Positions 1 to 6,991 of a stretch of 11,929 nucleotides of DNA are shown one piece after another. Location: positions 1-11,929 of the forward strand of contig WQST01000041.1 in assembly GCA_009787745.1 (NCBI GenBank), read 5' to 3'. Made by a program: the position numbers and the translations under genes. Each line of letters opens with the position of its first letter. The first letter of the stretch is position 1. The notes beneath the pieces are model-generated. The model did not search any database. It was given only the letters and a program-made list of their open reading frames with translations, and had not been told where the DNA came from. Source of the DNA: Lachnospiraceae bacterium (GTDB lineage: Bacteria > Bacillota > Clostridia > Lachnospirales > Lachnospiraceae).

Positions 1-1026
1 ATCAATCATAATATAATTACCCATTGTGCTAGAGTAAGCAGACGCAACTACTTTTCCCTGATAAGCGGAAACAATAGTATTACCGGTCGGAGCGGCGATA
101 TCAATTCCATTATGAAATTGCGGTACATTCAAAATCGGGTGAATACGATTGCCATAATCATCGGTAATCCTTCTTGATGAAGGGACAGGCCATGAGAATT
201 TACCGCCGTCATATTTACGGGCATTCTCCGCCGCCAAACGGGCGCGCTCTTCGGCGGCGGCTCTTTCCAAAGCCTTAATCATCTCATTTTGAGCCGCGAT
301 TTCGGCTTCATATTCTTGAATTGCTCTTTCCTGTGCGGCGATATCGCCCTTTATTGCTTCTATTTCAACTTTTTTTTGCCCGATCAGCTGATTGATGGCT
401 TCCCGTTCTTTTTCGACCGCTTCTTTTGCTTCATCAAGGAACTCTTTTTCTAACTCTAAATTCTCTTTGCATAAAGCGACATAGTTAGAATACTCAATAA
501 ATTCGTTTAACTTTTCTTCGTCATACTGAGACATTTTTTCGATGTAGTCAGCACGGTTAAGCATTTCGGAAAGATTTCCGCCGCTGAATAAAATAGCTAT
601 ATAGTGGGTTTCGCCTTGCTCATACGTGAACTTAAGGCGGTCTTTCATTGCTTCATATAGCGTTTGCAATGCTTCCAAAGCTTCCTCAAGTTCAAGCGTT
701 TTATCTTCGATTTCAATTTCTTTTAGGGCTATTAATTCAAGTAATTCGGTGATATTATTTTCGATAATTTCTAAGTTATTGTCTAATTCCTCAATGAAGC
801 GGGCAAGGTCGTTTCGTGAATTAGTTAGTCTTTGCTTAATGCTTTGGACATCGGAGAGGGTCGCTTGAAGCTTTTTGCGTTCATCGCGATTGTTCGCGAT
901 TTCCTGCTCTAAGCCTTTAATTTTATCATTAGTATAACCCGTCGCAAATAAATCATAAACATCAATGTTTAAAGAAAAAATTATTATTATGATAAGAAAG
1001 CTTAGACTTAATAATCTTTTTCTCAT
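1..1026 (-). CDS. FtsEX-associated coiled-coil M23 murein hydrolase (EnvC/PcsB-like), 3' end outside window
   Basis: Secreted cell-wall hydrolase or hydrolase activator; 342 residues are visible and the C-terminus is cut by the window edge. The ATG at 1026 follows a GGAG Shine-Dalgarno sequence. Residues 1-22 form a signal peptide (MRKR, then a Leu/Ile-rich core). Long charged coiled coils cover roughly residues 30-120 and 165-265, separated by a segment containing FSGGNLSEML that resembles the hinge of PcsB/EnvC-type proteins. An M23 (LytM) domain begins near residue 280; the first zinc-ligand pair is visible as HNGID (H305, D309). The later HxH motif lies off the window, so catalytic competence cannot be judged. 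It sits 17 bp downstream of ftsX. In E. coli and Streptococcus the protein encoded or acting with FtsEX is exactly such a coiled-coil hydrolase or activator; the functional link here is inferred from domain order and position. Confidence 0.9.
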   Translation of the reverse strand, partial: MRKRLLSLSFLIIIIIFSLNIDVYDLFATGYTNDKIKGLEQEIANNRDERKKLQATLSDVQSIKQRLTNSRNDLARFIEELDNNLEIIENNITELLELIALKEIEIEDKTLELEEALEALQTLYEAMKDRLKFTYEQGETHYIAILFSGGNLSEMLNRADYIEKMSQYDEEKLNEFIEYSNYVALCKENLELEKEFLDEAKEAVEKEREAINQLIGQKKVEIEAIKGDIAAQERAIQEYEAEIAAQNEMIKALERAAAEERARLAAENARKYDGGKFSWPVPSSRRITDDYGNRIHPILNVPQFHNGIDIAAPTGNTIVSAYQGKVVASAYSSTMGNYIMID

Positions 1027-1043
1027 ATGCACTCCGAAGCAAA

Positions 1044-1943
1044 TTAAACCCTAAGATGTTTCCTGACAGTAGTGATACTGCCCATCAATCCAATTCCCGC
1101 GCCCATCCCAAAAGAAACAGGTATCAAAGTCTTGAACAATAATTCAACAGGTAAAAAATTAATAATTGAAGCGATTGTCGCGAAATTGTATACAACGAAC
1201 GCAACAACATTTTCATAGAGGAAATAAACTAATAAAAGCGGTATAATCGCGCCGATAATTCCGATCAGAATCCCTTCGATAACGAATGGTGAGCGGACGA
1301 AGAAGTCCGTCGCCCCAATATATTTCATAATATTGATTTCTTCGCGCCTGACCGAAATACCAATCGTAACCGTATTACTGATTAAGAAAATTGATACCAA
1401 TAACAATATCCCAATAATCCCCGCTGTGGCATAAGCAACTAGTGCATTGACTCCCGTCAAAACATCAGCTAAAACATTTGAGCGGTTGATTTTTCTGACT
1501 TCATCAATTGATTCCAGGTATGTAATCAAAGTATGCTGTTTCGAGATGTCATTGATATAAACCATATGGTTCATCGAACCGCGTAAGGGATTATCATCGC
1601 CAAAATAGTCGGCATATTCACCCAAACTCTCCTTCATATCTGTCCAGGCATCTTCCTCAGAAACATATTCAACATGCGAAACTTCTGTTCGCCATGAAAT
1701 GGTCGTCCCGATTTCTTTAATTCGATGCTCGGAAGTTCCCTCTTCATAAAATACCGTTATATGAATATTTTCCTGAGTATCTTGAACCATATTCTGAAAG
1801 TTCATTAAAACCGCATAAAAAACACCAAATAAAAACAGACACGCACCGATTGTCGCAATCGACGCCAAGGAAAAGAGCTTGTTCCTGCCGATATTCTTAA
1901 TACCTTGCCTGAGAGTGTAGAAGAATGTACTAATAATCCTCAT
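1044..1943 (-). CDS. ftsX: Cell division protein FtsX
   Basis: Membrane subunit of the FtsEX complex, which transmits ATP-driven conformational change to a cell-wall hydrolase outside the membrane. The start is placed at the ATG at 1943 (MRIISTFF), because an AGAGGGG ribosome binding site lies about 10 bases upstream; an in-frame upstream start at 1976 lacks this support. That gives 299 residues, normal for FtsX. The layout is an amphipathic N-terminus (FFYTLRQGIKNIGRNK), TM1 (about residues 18-45), an extracellular domain of about 120 residues rich in acidic and Tyr residues, TM2 (about 160-190), TM3 (about 218-245) and TM4 near the C-terminus. The gene overlaps the ftsE stop by 14 bases, which suggests translational coupling. 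The M23 gene follows directly, its likely partner. Confidence 0.95.
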   Translation of the reverse strand: MRIISTFFYTLRQGIKNIGRNKLFSLASIATIGACLFLFGVFYAVLMNFQNMVQDTQENIHITVFYEEGTSEHRIKEIGTTISWRTEVSHVEYVSEEDAWTDMKESLGEYADYFGDDNPLRGSMNHMVYINDISKQHTLITYLESIDEVRKINRSNVLADVLTGVNALVAYATAGIIGILLLVSIFLISNTVTIGISVRREEINIMKYIGATDFFVRSPFVIEGILIGIIGAIIPLLLVYFLYENVVAFVVYNFATIASIINFLPVELLFKTLIPVSFGMGAGIGLMGSITTVRKHLRV

Positions 1944-2673
1944 CGAGATACACCCCTCTTTCTTCATCGCTGACAATTACACCACGTTTCATCGTCACAA
2001 CGCGTTTTTGCATGGTATTAACGATTTCTCTATTATGGGTAACGATAATAACGGTTGTCCCGTTTTCGTTAATTTTTTCCATCAACTTCATAATCTCCCA
2101 GGAATTCTTCGGGTCAAGATTTCCCGTCGGTTCATCCGCCAGCAAAATCGACGGGCGGTTCACCAAAGCCCTGGCTAAAGCCACCCGCTGCTGTTCACCG
2201 CCTGAAAGCTGGCGCGGTTTCGCTTTATATTTTCCTGCCAGACCCACGGTCGCTAAAATACTGGGGACATTGCGGCGGATTTCTTTACCCGACACCTGAA
2301 TGACCCGTTGCGCAAAGGCAACATTATCATATACGGTCAGTTCTTTTAGTAAACGGAAATCTTGGAACACAATACCCAGATTGCGGCGGAACTTTGGAAT
2401 TTTACGGTGACGGATCCTGCTTAGGTCATACCCCATTACATTAATATAACCTGATGTGGCGACAAGTTCCCGTAATAACAAACGAATCAATGTCGATTTT
2501 CCGGAACCCGAATCACCTACGACAAAGACAAATTCGCCGCGTTTAATATGAAGGTCTACACCATTAAGGGCAGGTGCTCCTGTGGAGTAGGCTTTACTGA
2601 CATTCTCTAAAGATATAATAACATCATCACCTGACGGCTTGGTTTTACGGCGTTTGCGTGATTCACTTCTCAT
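1930..2673 (-). CDS. ftsE: Cell division ATP-binding protein FtsE
   Basis: Cytoplasmic ABC ATPase of FtsEX. All ABC motifs are intact: Walker A GDSGSGKST (53-61), Q-loop Gln104, signature LSGGEQQR (156-163), Walker B ILLADE with Glu181, D-loop GNLD and H-loop His213. The ATG at 2673 has GAGG six bases upstream; a TTG four codons earlier would overlap that Shine-Dalgarno sequence and is less likely. The predicted 247 residues exceed the usual 225-230 because of a strongly basic, probably disordered N-terminus (RSESRKRRKTKPSGDD) ahead of the canonical first beta strand. The gene lies 35 bp behind the regulator gene and overlaps ftsX, so the genes are probably co-transcribed. Confidence 0.96.
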   Translation of the reverse strand: MRSESRKRRKTKPSGDDVIISLENVSKAYSTGAPALNGVDLHIKRGEFVFVVGDSGSGKSTLIRLLLRELVATSGYINVMGYDLSRIRHRKIPKFRRNLGIVFQDFRLLKELTVYDNVAFAQRVIQVSGKEIRRNVPSILATVGLAGKYKAKPRQLSGGEQQRVALARALVNRPSILLADEPTGNLDPKNSWEIMKLMEKINENGTTVIIVTHNREIVNTMQKRVVTMKRGVIVSDEERGVYLDEDY

Positions 2674-2708
2674 TTCGTACCTCAAATATCATCAGTCAGT
2701 ATAGACTC

Positions 2709-3797
2709 TTAATAATCAAAGCTTTCCATATACTGCATATATTTTACTACCATTAAAGCAATCCGAAAGGTTATCGCATCTTCAAAAATCCGCAAATCAA
2801 GTCCGGTGCTTTTCTGTAATTTATCCAATCGGTAAACAAGAGTGTTGCGGTGGATAAATAACTGCCGTGAAGTCTCCGAAACATTCAGGCTGTTTTCGAA
2901 GAACTTCGCAATCGTTACCAACGTCTCTTCATCAAAATCATCAGGGGTACGATTGTCGAATATTTCACGAATAAATATTTTACATAAAGGAATCGGTAAT
3001 TGATAAATAAGACGGCCGATCCCCAGTTTATTATAAGCGATAATTTTACGTTCGTCGAAGAAAATTTTGCCGACATCCATCGCCATTTTGGCTTCTTTAT
3101 AGGAACGACTGACATCTTTTATTTCGTTACAAACGGTGCCGTAAGAAATAAGAGCGCCGTTAAACCCTTCTTTTTCAAGAATGCTTTCAATATTTTTCGC
3201 CGCTTTCTCAATATCTTTGGGTTTGTCACCGTCGCTTAAATCCTTTACGATGATGACGTTTGTTTCATCAACGGCGGTAATGAAATCATTAGTATTGCCG
3301 CTAAAAATAGTACGGATTACCTCTAAGGTATTATTATCGCGGGTATTCTCCGTTTCTATCATCATAACAATACGCTTGGCTTCCGTCAGGATATGTAATT
3401 TCTTTGCGCGGCTGTATATATCGATTAAAAGAAGGTTATCTAATAAAAGATTTTTGACGAAATTATCTTTGTCGAAACGTTCTTTATAGGCAGTCAGAAG
3501 ATTCTGGATTTGGAAAGCCGCCATCTTCCCGATCGTATAGACATCTTCGCCGACGCCGTCAATCAACAGGACATACTCAACCTGAGTATCGTCATAGACC
3601 TTAAAATATTGATGCCCTTGGATTTCCTGAGAATCAGCCATAGAACGCGCGAACTCAAATGCTTCGAAAGCACATTCACTCATCGCCCCGCCGCTGGATG
3701 CAACTTCCTTACCCTCAATGTCCATTACACAAAAATCTACTCTGGCAATAGCTTTTAATCCGTCTAAAGTATCTTTAAGAATTTGATTAGAAATCAT
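2709..3797 (-). CDS. CdaR/PucR-type helix-turn-helix regulator (PucR C-terminal HTH)
   Basis: Probable transcription regulator, 362 residues, first gene of the ftsEX operon. The ATG at 3797 follows GAGGA. The N-terminal part (about 1-110) resembles the small ligand-sensing domain of CdaR-type regulators (VMDIEGKEVASSGG). A middle region (about 115-285) matches the degenerate GGDEF-like domain of this family. The C-terminus (about 299-355) is a typical PucR-type HTH: NVSETSRQLFIHRNTLVYRL then LQKSTGLD. Known members sense small metabolites such as sugar diacids or purine-pathway compounds; the ligand here is unknown. Being 35 bp upstream of ftsE in the same orientation suggests that it controls, or is co-expressed with, the division genes. 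It could also act on the divergent yjfB side. Family assignment is strong; target and ligand are inference. Confidence 0.85.
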   Translation of the reverse strand: MISNQILKDTLDGLKAIARVDFCVMDIEGKEVASSGGAMSECAFEAFEFARSMADSQEIQGHQYFKVYDDTQVEYVLLIDGVGEDVYTIGKMAAFQIQNLLTAYKERFDKDNFVKNLLLDNLLLIDIYSRAKKLHILTEAKRIVMMIETENTRDNNTLEVIRTIFSGNTNDFITAVDETNVIIVKDLSDGDKPKDIEKAAKNIESILEKEGFNGALISYGTVCNEIKDVSRSYKEAKMAMDVGKIFFDERKIIAYNKLGIGRLIYQLPIPLCKIFIREIFDNRTPDDFDEETLVTIAKFFENSLNVSETSRQLFIHRNTLVYRLDKLQKSTGLDLRIFEDAITFRIALMVVKYMQYMESFDY

Positions 3798-4039
3798 CCT
3801 AAGTCCTCGTATATTAAAATCCCTTGTGATTCTATCTATTTTAATACATTTTTATTAAAAAATCTAGCTTTTTAGCAAAATATTTCATCTTTTTTTGTGA
3901 AATTTGACCAAAAATTAATTATTGTTACGAAAAGACTATACATTAATTGAATATATGAGCGATAATAGATATTATGCCCCATGCATTTTCGCAAGCAGAA
4001 TTTGCGAAAATGCCAAAATATAGTTGATTGGAGGTGCTT
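3798..4039. promoter_or_regulatory. Divergent intergenic region between the cdaR-like/ftsEX operon and yjfB
   Basis: AT-rich 242-bp spacer that must hold both divergent promoters. For the leftward operon I see only AT-rich candidates with no clear -35/-10 pair. A small dyad, AAAAATCTAGCTTTTT, lies at about 3858-3873, and a TTTCA/TGAAA pair lies around 3885-3903; either could be an operator. For yjfB a SigD-like arrangement is possible: TACA (3939-3942), 15 bases, then AGCGATAA (3958-3965), compared with the SigD consensus TAAA-N15-GCCGATAT. The perfect hairpin at 3983-4013 is listed separately. Confidence 0.4.
3983..4013 (+). repeat. Perfect 12-bp inverted repeat (hairpin) in the yjfB leader
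   Basis: GCATTTTCGCAA (3983-3994) is the exact reverse complement of TTGCGAAAATGC (4002-4013), with a 7-base loop. It ends 16 bases before the yjfB Shine-Dalgarno sequence. Neither strand has a T run after it, so it is not a simple terminator. It could be an operator for a dimeric regulator or a stabilising 5' UTR stem. Confidence 0.75.
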
Positions 4040-4228
4040 ATGGACATACCCGAACTATCAATGAACTTATCAAAGATAAATCTTAGCAATGCGCTCGGGC
4101 CTGCTCTGTTAGGAAAACAACTTGATATGGCGGAAGCTTCGGGAGAAGCAATGGCCGATATGATGAGCAAAGCAATGGAATTATCGGTCAATCCACACAT
4201 AGGCGGAGCTATGGATTTGTCAATTTAA
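4040..4228 (+). CDS. YjfB family small protein (putative motility-associated)
   Basis: A 62-residue cytoplasmic, helical protein of the YjfB family. The ATG at 4040 is preceded by a strong GGAGGTG at 4030-4036. Family hallmarks visible are the MDIPELSMNLS start, Ala/Met/Leu-rich amphipathic helices (GPALLGKQLDMAEASGEAM) and the conserved ending SVNPHIGGAMDLSI. Members are annotated as putative motility proteins; in Bacillus yjfB is placed in the SigD regulon, but no biochemical role is established. It is the only plus-strand gene here, divergent from the regulator and convergent with cvfB. A possible SigD-like promoter and a perfect hairpin precede it, and a hairpin with a T run follows it. 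Confidence 0.85.
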   Translation: MDIPELSMNLSKINLSNALGPALLGKQLDMAEASGEAMADMMSKAMELSVNPHIGGAMDLSI

Positions 4229-4241
4229 AGCATCGTCAAAT

Positions 4242-4271
4242 GCTGTTCATGGTTTATCGTGAGCAGTTTTT
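4242..4271 (+). terminator. Probable intrinsic terminator of yjfB
   Basis: CTGTTCA (4243-4249) pairs with TGAGCAG (4260-4266), including one G-U pair, across a 10-base loop. TTTTT (4267-4271) follows. It starts 14 bases after the yjfB stop and overlaps the 3' end of the convergent cvfB gene. No matching T run exists on the other strand. Confidence 0.55.
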
Positions 4272-5108
4272 GATTTGGATATTATTATCGTTGATTACTA
4301 TTTTTTGGGCTTTTAAAAGATTGCCGATGGCGCGCTTAAATTCGTTCTTACTCATCGCAAAAACTTCCCGTATTTGCTCAGGGGATGCCTTATCCGTAAA
4401 TGGAAGGGTGCCGGCAAAATCTGCCGAAATAATCGCGAAAACGTTTTCCGCATCATCGCCGATTTTTAGGTATGCTTTCGGGCGTATCGCTAAATCGATT
4501 TTTCCGTCCGGCTTTATTGCGGTGATACGGGCGTTGACTATATCGCCGACTTTAAGTTCGCCATATATTTCATTAGGCGGAATCAATGCTGAGTACTTAT
4601 CATCAACGGCGACAAAGGCGCCGAAATTTCCGCTGATTTCATATACTTCGCCTGTTACCATGGCATTAGGGATGTAGGGGGAATTGGTAAAAAGGTGGTG
4701 GTAGACTTTCATTGTCGCGCAAAGGCGGTCACTTTTATCAATATATAAAGCGACAAGAACCTGATCGCCGGGATGCAGTTTTCGGGTTTGTTCACGGAAA
4801 GGTAAGAGTAGGTCTTTTTCTAGTCCCCAATCAAGGAAAGCACCTATTTTGGCTACTTCTGCAACGCGTAGGCGGGCTGTTTGCGAAATCGAAATAAGGG
4901 GGGTATTAGTAGTCGCGATTAGGCGGTCTTTGGAATCACGGTAAATAAAGACATCTAAATAATCACCGACATTAATCGCCGCCGGTTTTTGTTTGATCGG
5001 GAGCATTACCCGCTCGTCGGGCGAAGATGGATTGTCCGCCGCCAGATATATGCCGAATTCAACCTCTTTGACTACTTTTAAGGATTGCTTTTCGCCTAAT
5101 TTTAACAT
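4254..5108 (-). CDS. cvfB: CvfB/YitL family S1 RNA-binding protein
   Basis: Predicted cytoplasmic RNA-binding protein, 284 residues, the usual length for CvfB. The ATG at 5108 is preceded by CGGAG; the longer open frame upstream lies inside the thioesterase gene and is rejected. Domains in order: S1-like modules at about 8-67, 76-134 (VAKIGAFLDWGLEKDLLLPF) and 150-208 (GEVYEISGNFGAFVAVDD through GKIDLAIR), then a C-terminal winged helix at about 222-280 (SPEQIREVFAMSKNEFKRAI). In Staphylococcus aureus CvfB affects virulence gene expression through RNA binding; the role here is not known. It lies 13 bp downstream of the thioesterase gene, last in a three-gene operon, and converges on yjfB. Confidence 0.9.
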   Translation of the reverse strand: MLKLGEKQSLKVVKEVEFGIYLAADNPSSPDERVMLPIKQKPAAINVGDYLDVFIYRDSKDRLIATTNTPLISISQTARLRVAEVAKIGAFLDWGLEKDLLLPFREQTRKLHPGDQVLVALYIDKSDRLCATMKVYHHLFTNSPYIPNAMVTGEVYEISGNFGAFVAVDDKYSALIPPNEIYGELKVGDIVNARITAIKPDGKIDLAIRPKAYLKIGDDAENVFAIISADFAGTLPFTDKASPEQIREVFAMSKNEFKRAIGNLLKAQKIVINDNNIQIKNCSR

Positions 5109-5121
5109 TGTTTCTCCGTTC

Positions 5122-5832
5122 TTATTTAGTGGTAAATTCGGAAATGCAATACGGGTTTCCTTCTTTATCCGCAAGGATGACGATGCTCGTATTTTCGGTG
5201 TTGATAATTTCAGGATACATAATATCACCAAGCAACGCCGATTTACGATATTCGGCACGTAATTGACAAATATCACAATCAGGCTTTTCGAGCAAATCCA
5301 TCGCAATGCTAACGTATTTTCCGTTATTGACATGATGGTTGGTATCTAAATGGTGGGCTTTTACCTCAATCGGCGATAAGGCGGTACCTCTGATCGGAAT
5401 GGTAATTTTGCGGTCGGCGTAGTCCATCGGTATTTTTTCCGCGAGCGCGTAACCGTTTACGATTTCCGCCGAGGGCTTAACCGGACGACCTTTAGCTGTA
5501 TCTATTAATGTCCACACGGAATTAGCACACGCTAATCGCTCGCCGGTTTCGGTATCGAGCCAAAAATTACGATAGCCGATTACACTGCGGAAATCATATG
5601 GCGCCGTTCCGACGATGATGTTTTCACATAAATCAGGGTAGCGGTTAACGACAATCTGCCAAGCTGACATTACCCAAAGGAGATTCTTTTCCAAAAGGTA
5701 TTTGTAGCCAAGTCCGATTTCTTCCGAATGGAATGTTGAGCAATCCTGAAAATAGTTCAGTAATGAATAGAGAGAAAGTCTTCCGTTTATGTCCGTTTCA
5801 CTGTAACGAACACGGCTTGAGTATGTATACAT
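5122..5832 (-). CDS. Acyl-ACP thioesterase (FatA/FatB type)
   Basis: Cytoplasmic enzyme expected to hydrolyse acyl-ACP and release free fatty acid and ACP. The 236 residues fit the bacterial double-hotdog form. The ATG at 5832 follows GGAGCG. The N-terminal hotdog includes VRYSETDINGRLSLYSLLNYFQD. The second hotdog holds the active-site segment HLDTNHHVNNGKY, with Asp163, Asn165 and His167 matching the DxNxHVNN pattern of plant Fat enzymes, and an Glu in AEYRKSALLGD further on. Gut Clostridia often carry such enzymes, probably to adjust fatty-acid chain release; chain-length preference cannot be read from sequence. It lies 21 bp after the kinase-like gene and 13 bp before cvfB, so it is probably in one transcript. 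Confidence 0.92.
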   Translation of the reverse strand: MYTYSSRVRYSETDINGRLSLYSLLNYFQDCSTFHSEEIGLGYKYLLEKNLLWVMSAWQIVVNRYPDLCENIIVGTAPYDFRSVIGYRNFWLDTETGERLACANSVWTLIDTAKGRPVKPSAEIVNGYALAEKIPMDYADRKITIPIRGTALSPIEVKAHHLDTNHHVNNGKYVSIAMDLLEKPDCDICQLRAEYRKSALLGDIMYPEIINTENTSIVILADKEGNPYCISEFTTK

Positions 5833-5853
5833 TGTGCGCTCCTTATTTGTCTG

Positions 5854-6354
5854 TCATTGTAACATATCAGTTATCAGCTTGTAAAAATCTTCCTGCGATT
5901 CTTCTAAAGCTTTGTCATTTTCAAAATAATAATCATAGGCATATTTTTCTACATCATCGTCGGATTTATTACCCCAGCTGCTTATTTCACTTCTTCTTAT
6001 TAGGAGAGTATAGCAAGGAATATCAACCCAATTCGTAAATTTCTGTATTTCATCTGCTTCGCGGATATGGGCAAAGAAGATTTGATTATCGCTTAGTAAA
6101 AATTTCTCGTATTCATTTTTTAGGTAAATGGTCGGCAGATCATTATAATCACTGAAGGTTTTTTTGAGGTCGGCCAGAAATTTGCGGGAGGCCGGATCTT
6201 TGAGTTGACCGTTCCATCCGTGATTTTTCGCTATTTCCTTTATTGGTGTGATTGATGAAACATTTACTGTTCCGTAGTGTAATGCTATATAGTCGCACAG
6301 GGTATCTTTGCCGACACCACCATTGCCGTTTATGATAATAACAATTTTTATCAT
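5854..6354 (-). CDS. P-loop nucleotide kinase, dNMP-kinase-like
   Basis: Small cytoplasmic P-loop protein, 166 residues from the ATG at 6354, which follows AGGGG. Beta strand IKIVIIIN leads into the P-loop GNGGVGKDT (10-18). Asp after the Walker lysine is typical of deoxynucleoside-monophosphate-kinase-like and related kinases rather than ABC or AAA proteins. Later features are SRKFLADLKKTFSDYND, an IFFAHIREADE segment and TLLIRRSE, consistent with substrate and lid regions of such kinases. Substrate is not identifiable. It heads the operon with the thioesterase and cvfB. An in-frame alternative start at 6465 has its own GAGG and would add 37 residues; it is treated separately because a terminator-like hairpin lies inside that stretch. 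Confidence 0.7.
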   Translation of the reverse strand: MIKIVIIINGNGGVGKDTLCDYIALHYGTVNVSSITPIKEIAKNHGWNGQLKDPASRKFLADLKKTFSDYNDLPTIYLKNEYEKFLLSDNQIFFAHIREADEIQKFTNWVDIPCYTLLIRRSEISSWGNKSDDDVEKYAYDYYFENDKALEESQEDFYKLITDMLQ

Positions 6355-6398
6355 CTTATACCCCTGCATATCGCAAGCCTGCTTGTGATACTGCTTAC

Positions 6399-6432
6399 AA
6401 AAAACCCCTCGCAGAATAACTTCCACTAAGGG
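6399..6432 (-). terminator. Terminator-like (attenuator) hairpin in the kinase operon leader
   Basis: On the minus strand CCCTT (6432-6428) pairs with GAGGG (6410-6406) and, after one bulged A, GTGGAA (6426-6421) pairs with TTCTGC (6416-6411) around a GTTA loop. Three of the eleven pairs are G-U. Six T residues (6404-6399) follow a further G. It lies between the promoter and the kinase start, the place expected of an attenuator. A competing short stem can form between CTACT and AGTGG just upstream. No T-box or other riboswitch signature was recognised. Confidence 0.45.
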
Positions 6433-6495
6433 TATCTTAAGTAGTACCGTTCCTATGGATGACATTTTTCCTCTGTTTTCCGCTTTATTTAATGC

Positions 6496-6512
6496 ACTAT
6501 CATGATGATAGT
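6496..6512. promoter_or_regulatory. Perfect palindrome over the -10/start of the kinase operon promoter (probable operator)
   Basis: ACTATCAT, one central base, then ATGATAGT: a perfect 8-bp dyad at 6496-6512. It overlaps the end of the -10 hexamer (6515-6510) and the predicted start point near 6503, the classic position for a repressor. The cognate regulator is not in the window. Confidence 0.6.
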
Positions 6513-6538
6513 ATAAAGCAAGCTTCATGTATCGTCAA
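6510..6538 (-). promoter_or_regulatory. Sigma-A type promoter for the kinase-thioesterase-cvfB operon
   Basis: TTGACG (6538-6533), exactly 17 bases, then TATACT (6515-6510) on the minus strand: close to consensus at both boxes with ideal spacing. Transcription would start near 6503, giving a leader of about 150 bases before the kinase ATG. Confidence 0.8.
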
Positions 6539-6542
6539 CATG

Positions 6543-6735
6543 CTAATCAATTATTTTATTGGTGAGCATCTATCAATCGTCATTGCGACCGCTAAATCAT
6601 TTACATTTACCCATTTATCCTTACCGACCATTACCCGCGCAATGTTGTCAAGGGTGTAAATTCTTATTTAGTGTATAAAGAAATAACAGATGAACATTTT
6701 AAACAGGTTCATTTCTATAATTATCCAGGGAATCG
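6543..6735. other. AT-rich spacer with a possible decayed gene fragment and a weak hairpin
   Basis: Between the kinase operon promoter and the small membrane protein gene. On the minus strand a 38-codon open stretch (6667-6551) reads IRIYTLDNIARVMVGKD, then WVNVNDLAVAM, ending IDRCSPIK. It has no good start or ribosome binding site except a weak internal ATG at 6631, so it looks like a gene remnant, family unknown. A 6-bp stem, ATGAAC (6690-6695) with GTTCAT (6707-6712), followed on the minus strand by a T-rich run, may be a weak terminator for the upstream AT-rich operon. Confidence 0.3.
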
Positions 6736-6969
6736 TCATTTATTATCAGCGTTTCGTTTCCAATTAATTAAACCATGTATATTTAATCCTATAAAAACGG
6801 CAAACATGATTATTTGAAACCAATTAATTTGAACACTAATTAAATTTACAATTATCCAACATGAATTTGAAATAACCCAGATAATAAACCCCATTTTTTT
6901 CTTATAATTAACTAAAAGGTTTCCTGCAATGGATAAAATCAATGCTATTGCTGATAAGAATTGAAAAAT
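6736..6969 (-). CDS. Small integral membrane protein, PnuC/SemiSWEET-like, probable AUU start
   Basis: Small hydrophobic protein. Three membrane segments are visible: FLSAIALILSIAGNLLV, GFIIWVISNSCWIIVNLI and WFQIIMFAVFIGLNIHGLINW, with Asn/Trp patterns (N..W...N, NIHGLINW) like half-transporters of the PnuC/SemiSWEET type; the exact family is uncertain. The only clear Shine-Dalgarno sequence, GAGGTGA (6980-6974), lies four bases before an in-frame ATT at 6969, giving 77 residues (FQFLSAIALILS follows the start). The alternative TTG at 6942 has no ribosome binding site and would cut into the first membrane helix. The gene is 22 bp after the NCS2 transporter, so the two are probably co-translated. 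A role as accessory subunit or separate small-metabolite transporter is inference. Confidence 0.65.
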   Translation of the reverse strand: MFQFLSAIALILSIAGNLLVNYKKKMGFIIWVISNSCWIIVNLISVQINWFQIIMFAVFIGLNIHGLINWKRNADNK

Positions 6970-6991
6970 AAAATCACCTCACACTTACGGA

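Noticed and set aside
626..868. Plus-strand open frame of 80 codons
   Set aside because: Ser-rich antisense shadow of the M23 protein's coiled coil; no ribosome binding site.
5109..5333. N-terminal extension of CvfB
   Set aside because: It lies inside the thioesterase gene, and the ATG at 5108 has a good Shine-Dalgarno sequence and the normal family start.
6399..6503. T-box or other known riboswitch in the kinase leader
   Set aside because: No GGGTGGNACCGCG T-box core or other known aptamer consensus could be found.
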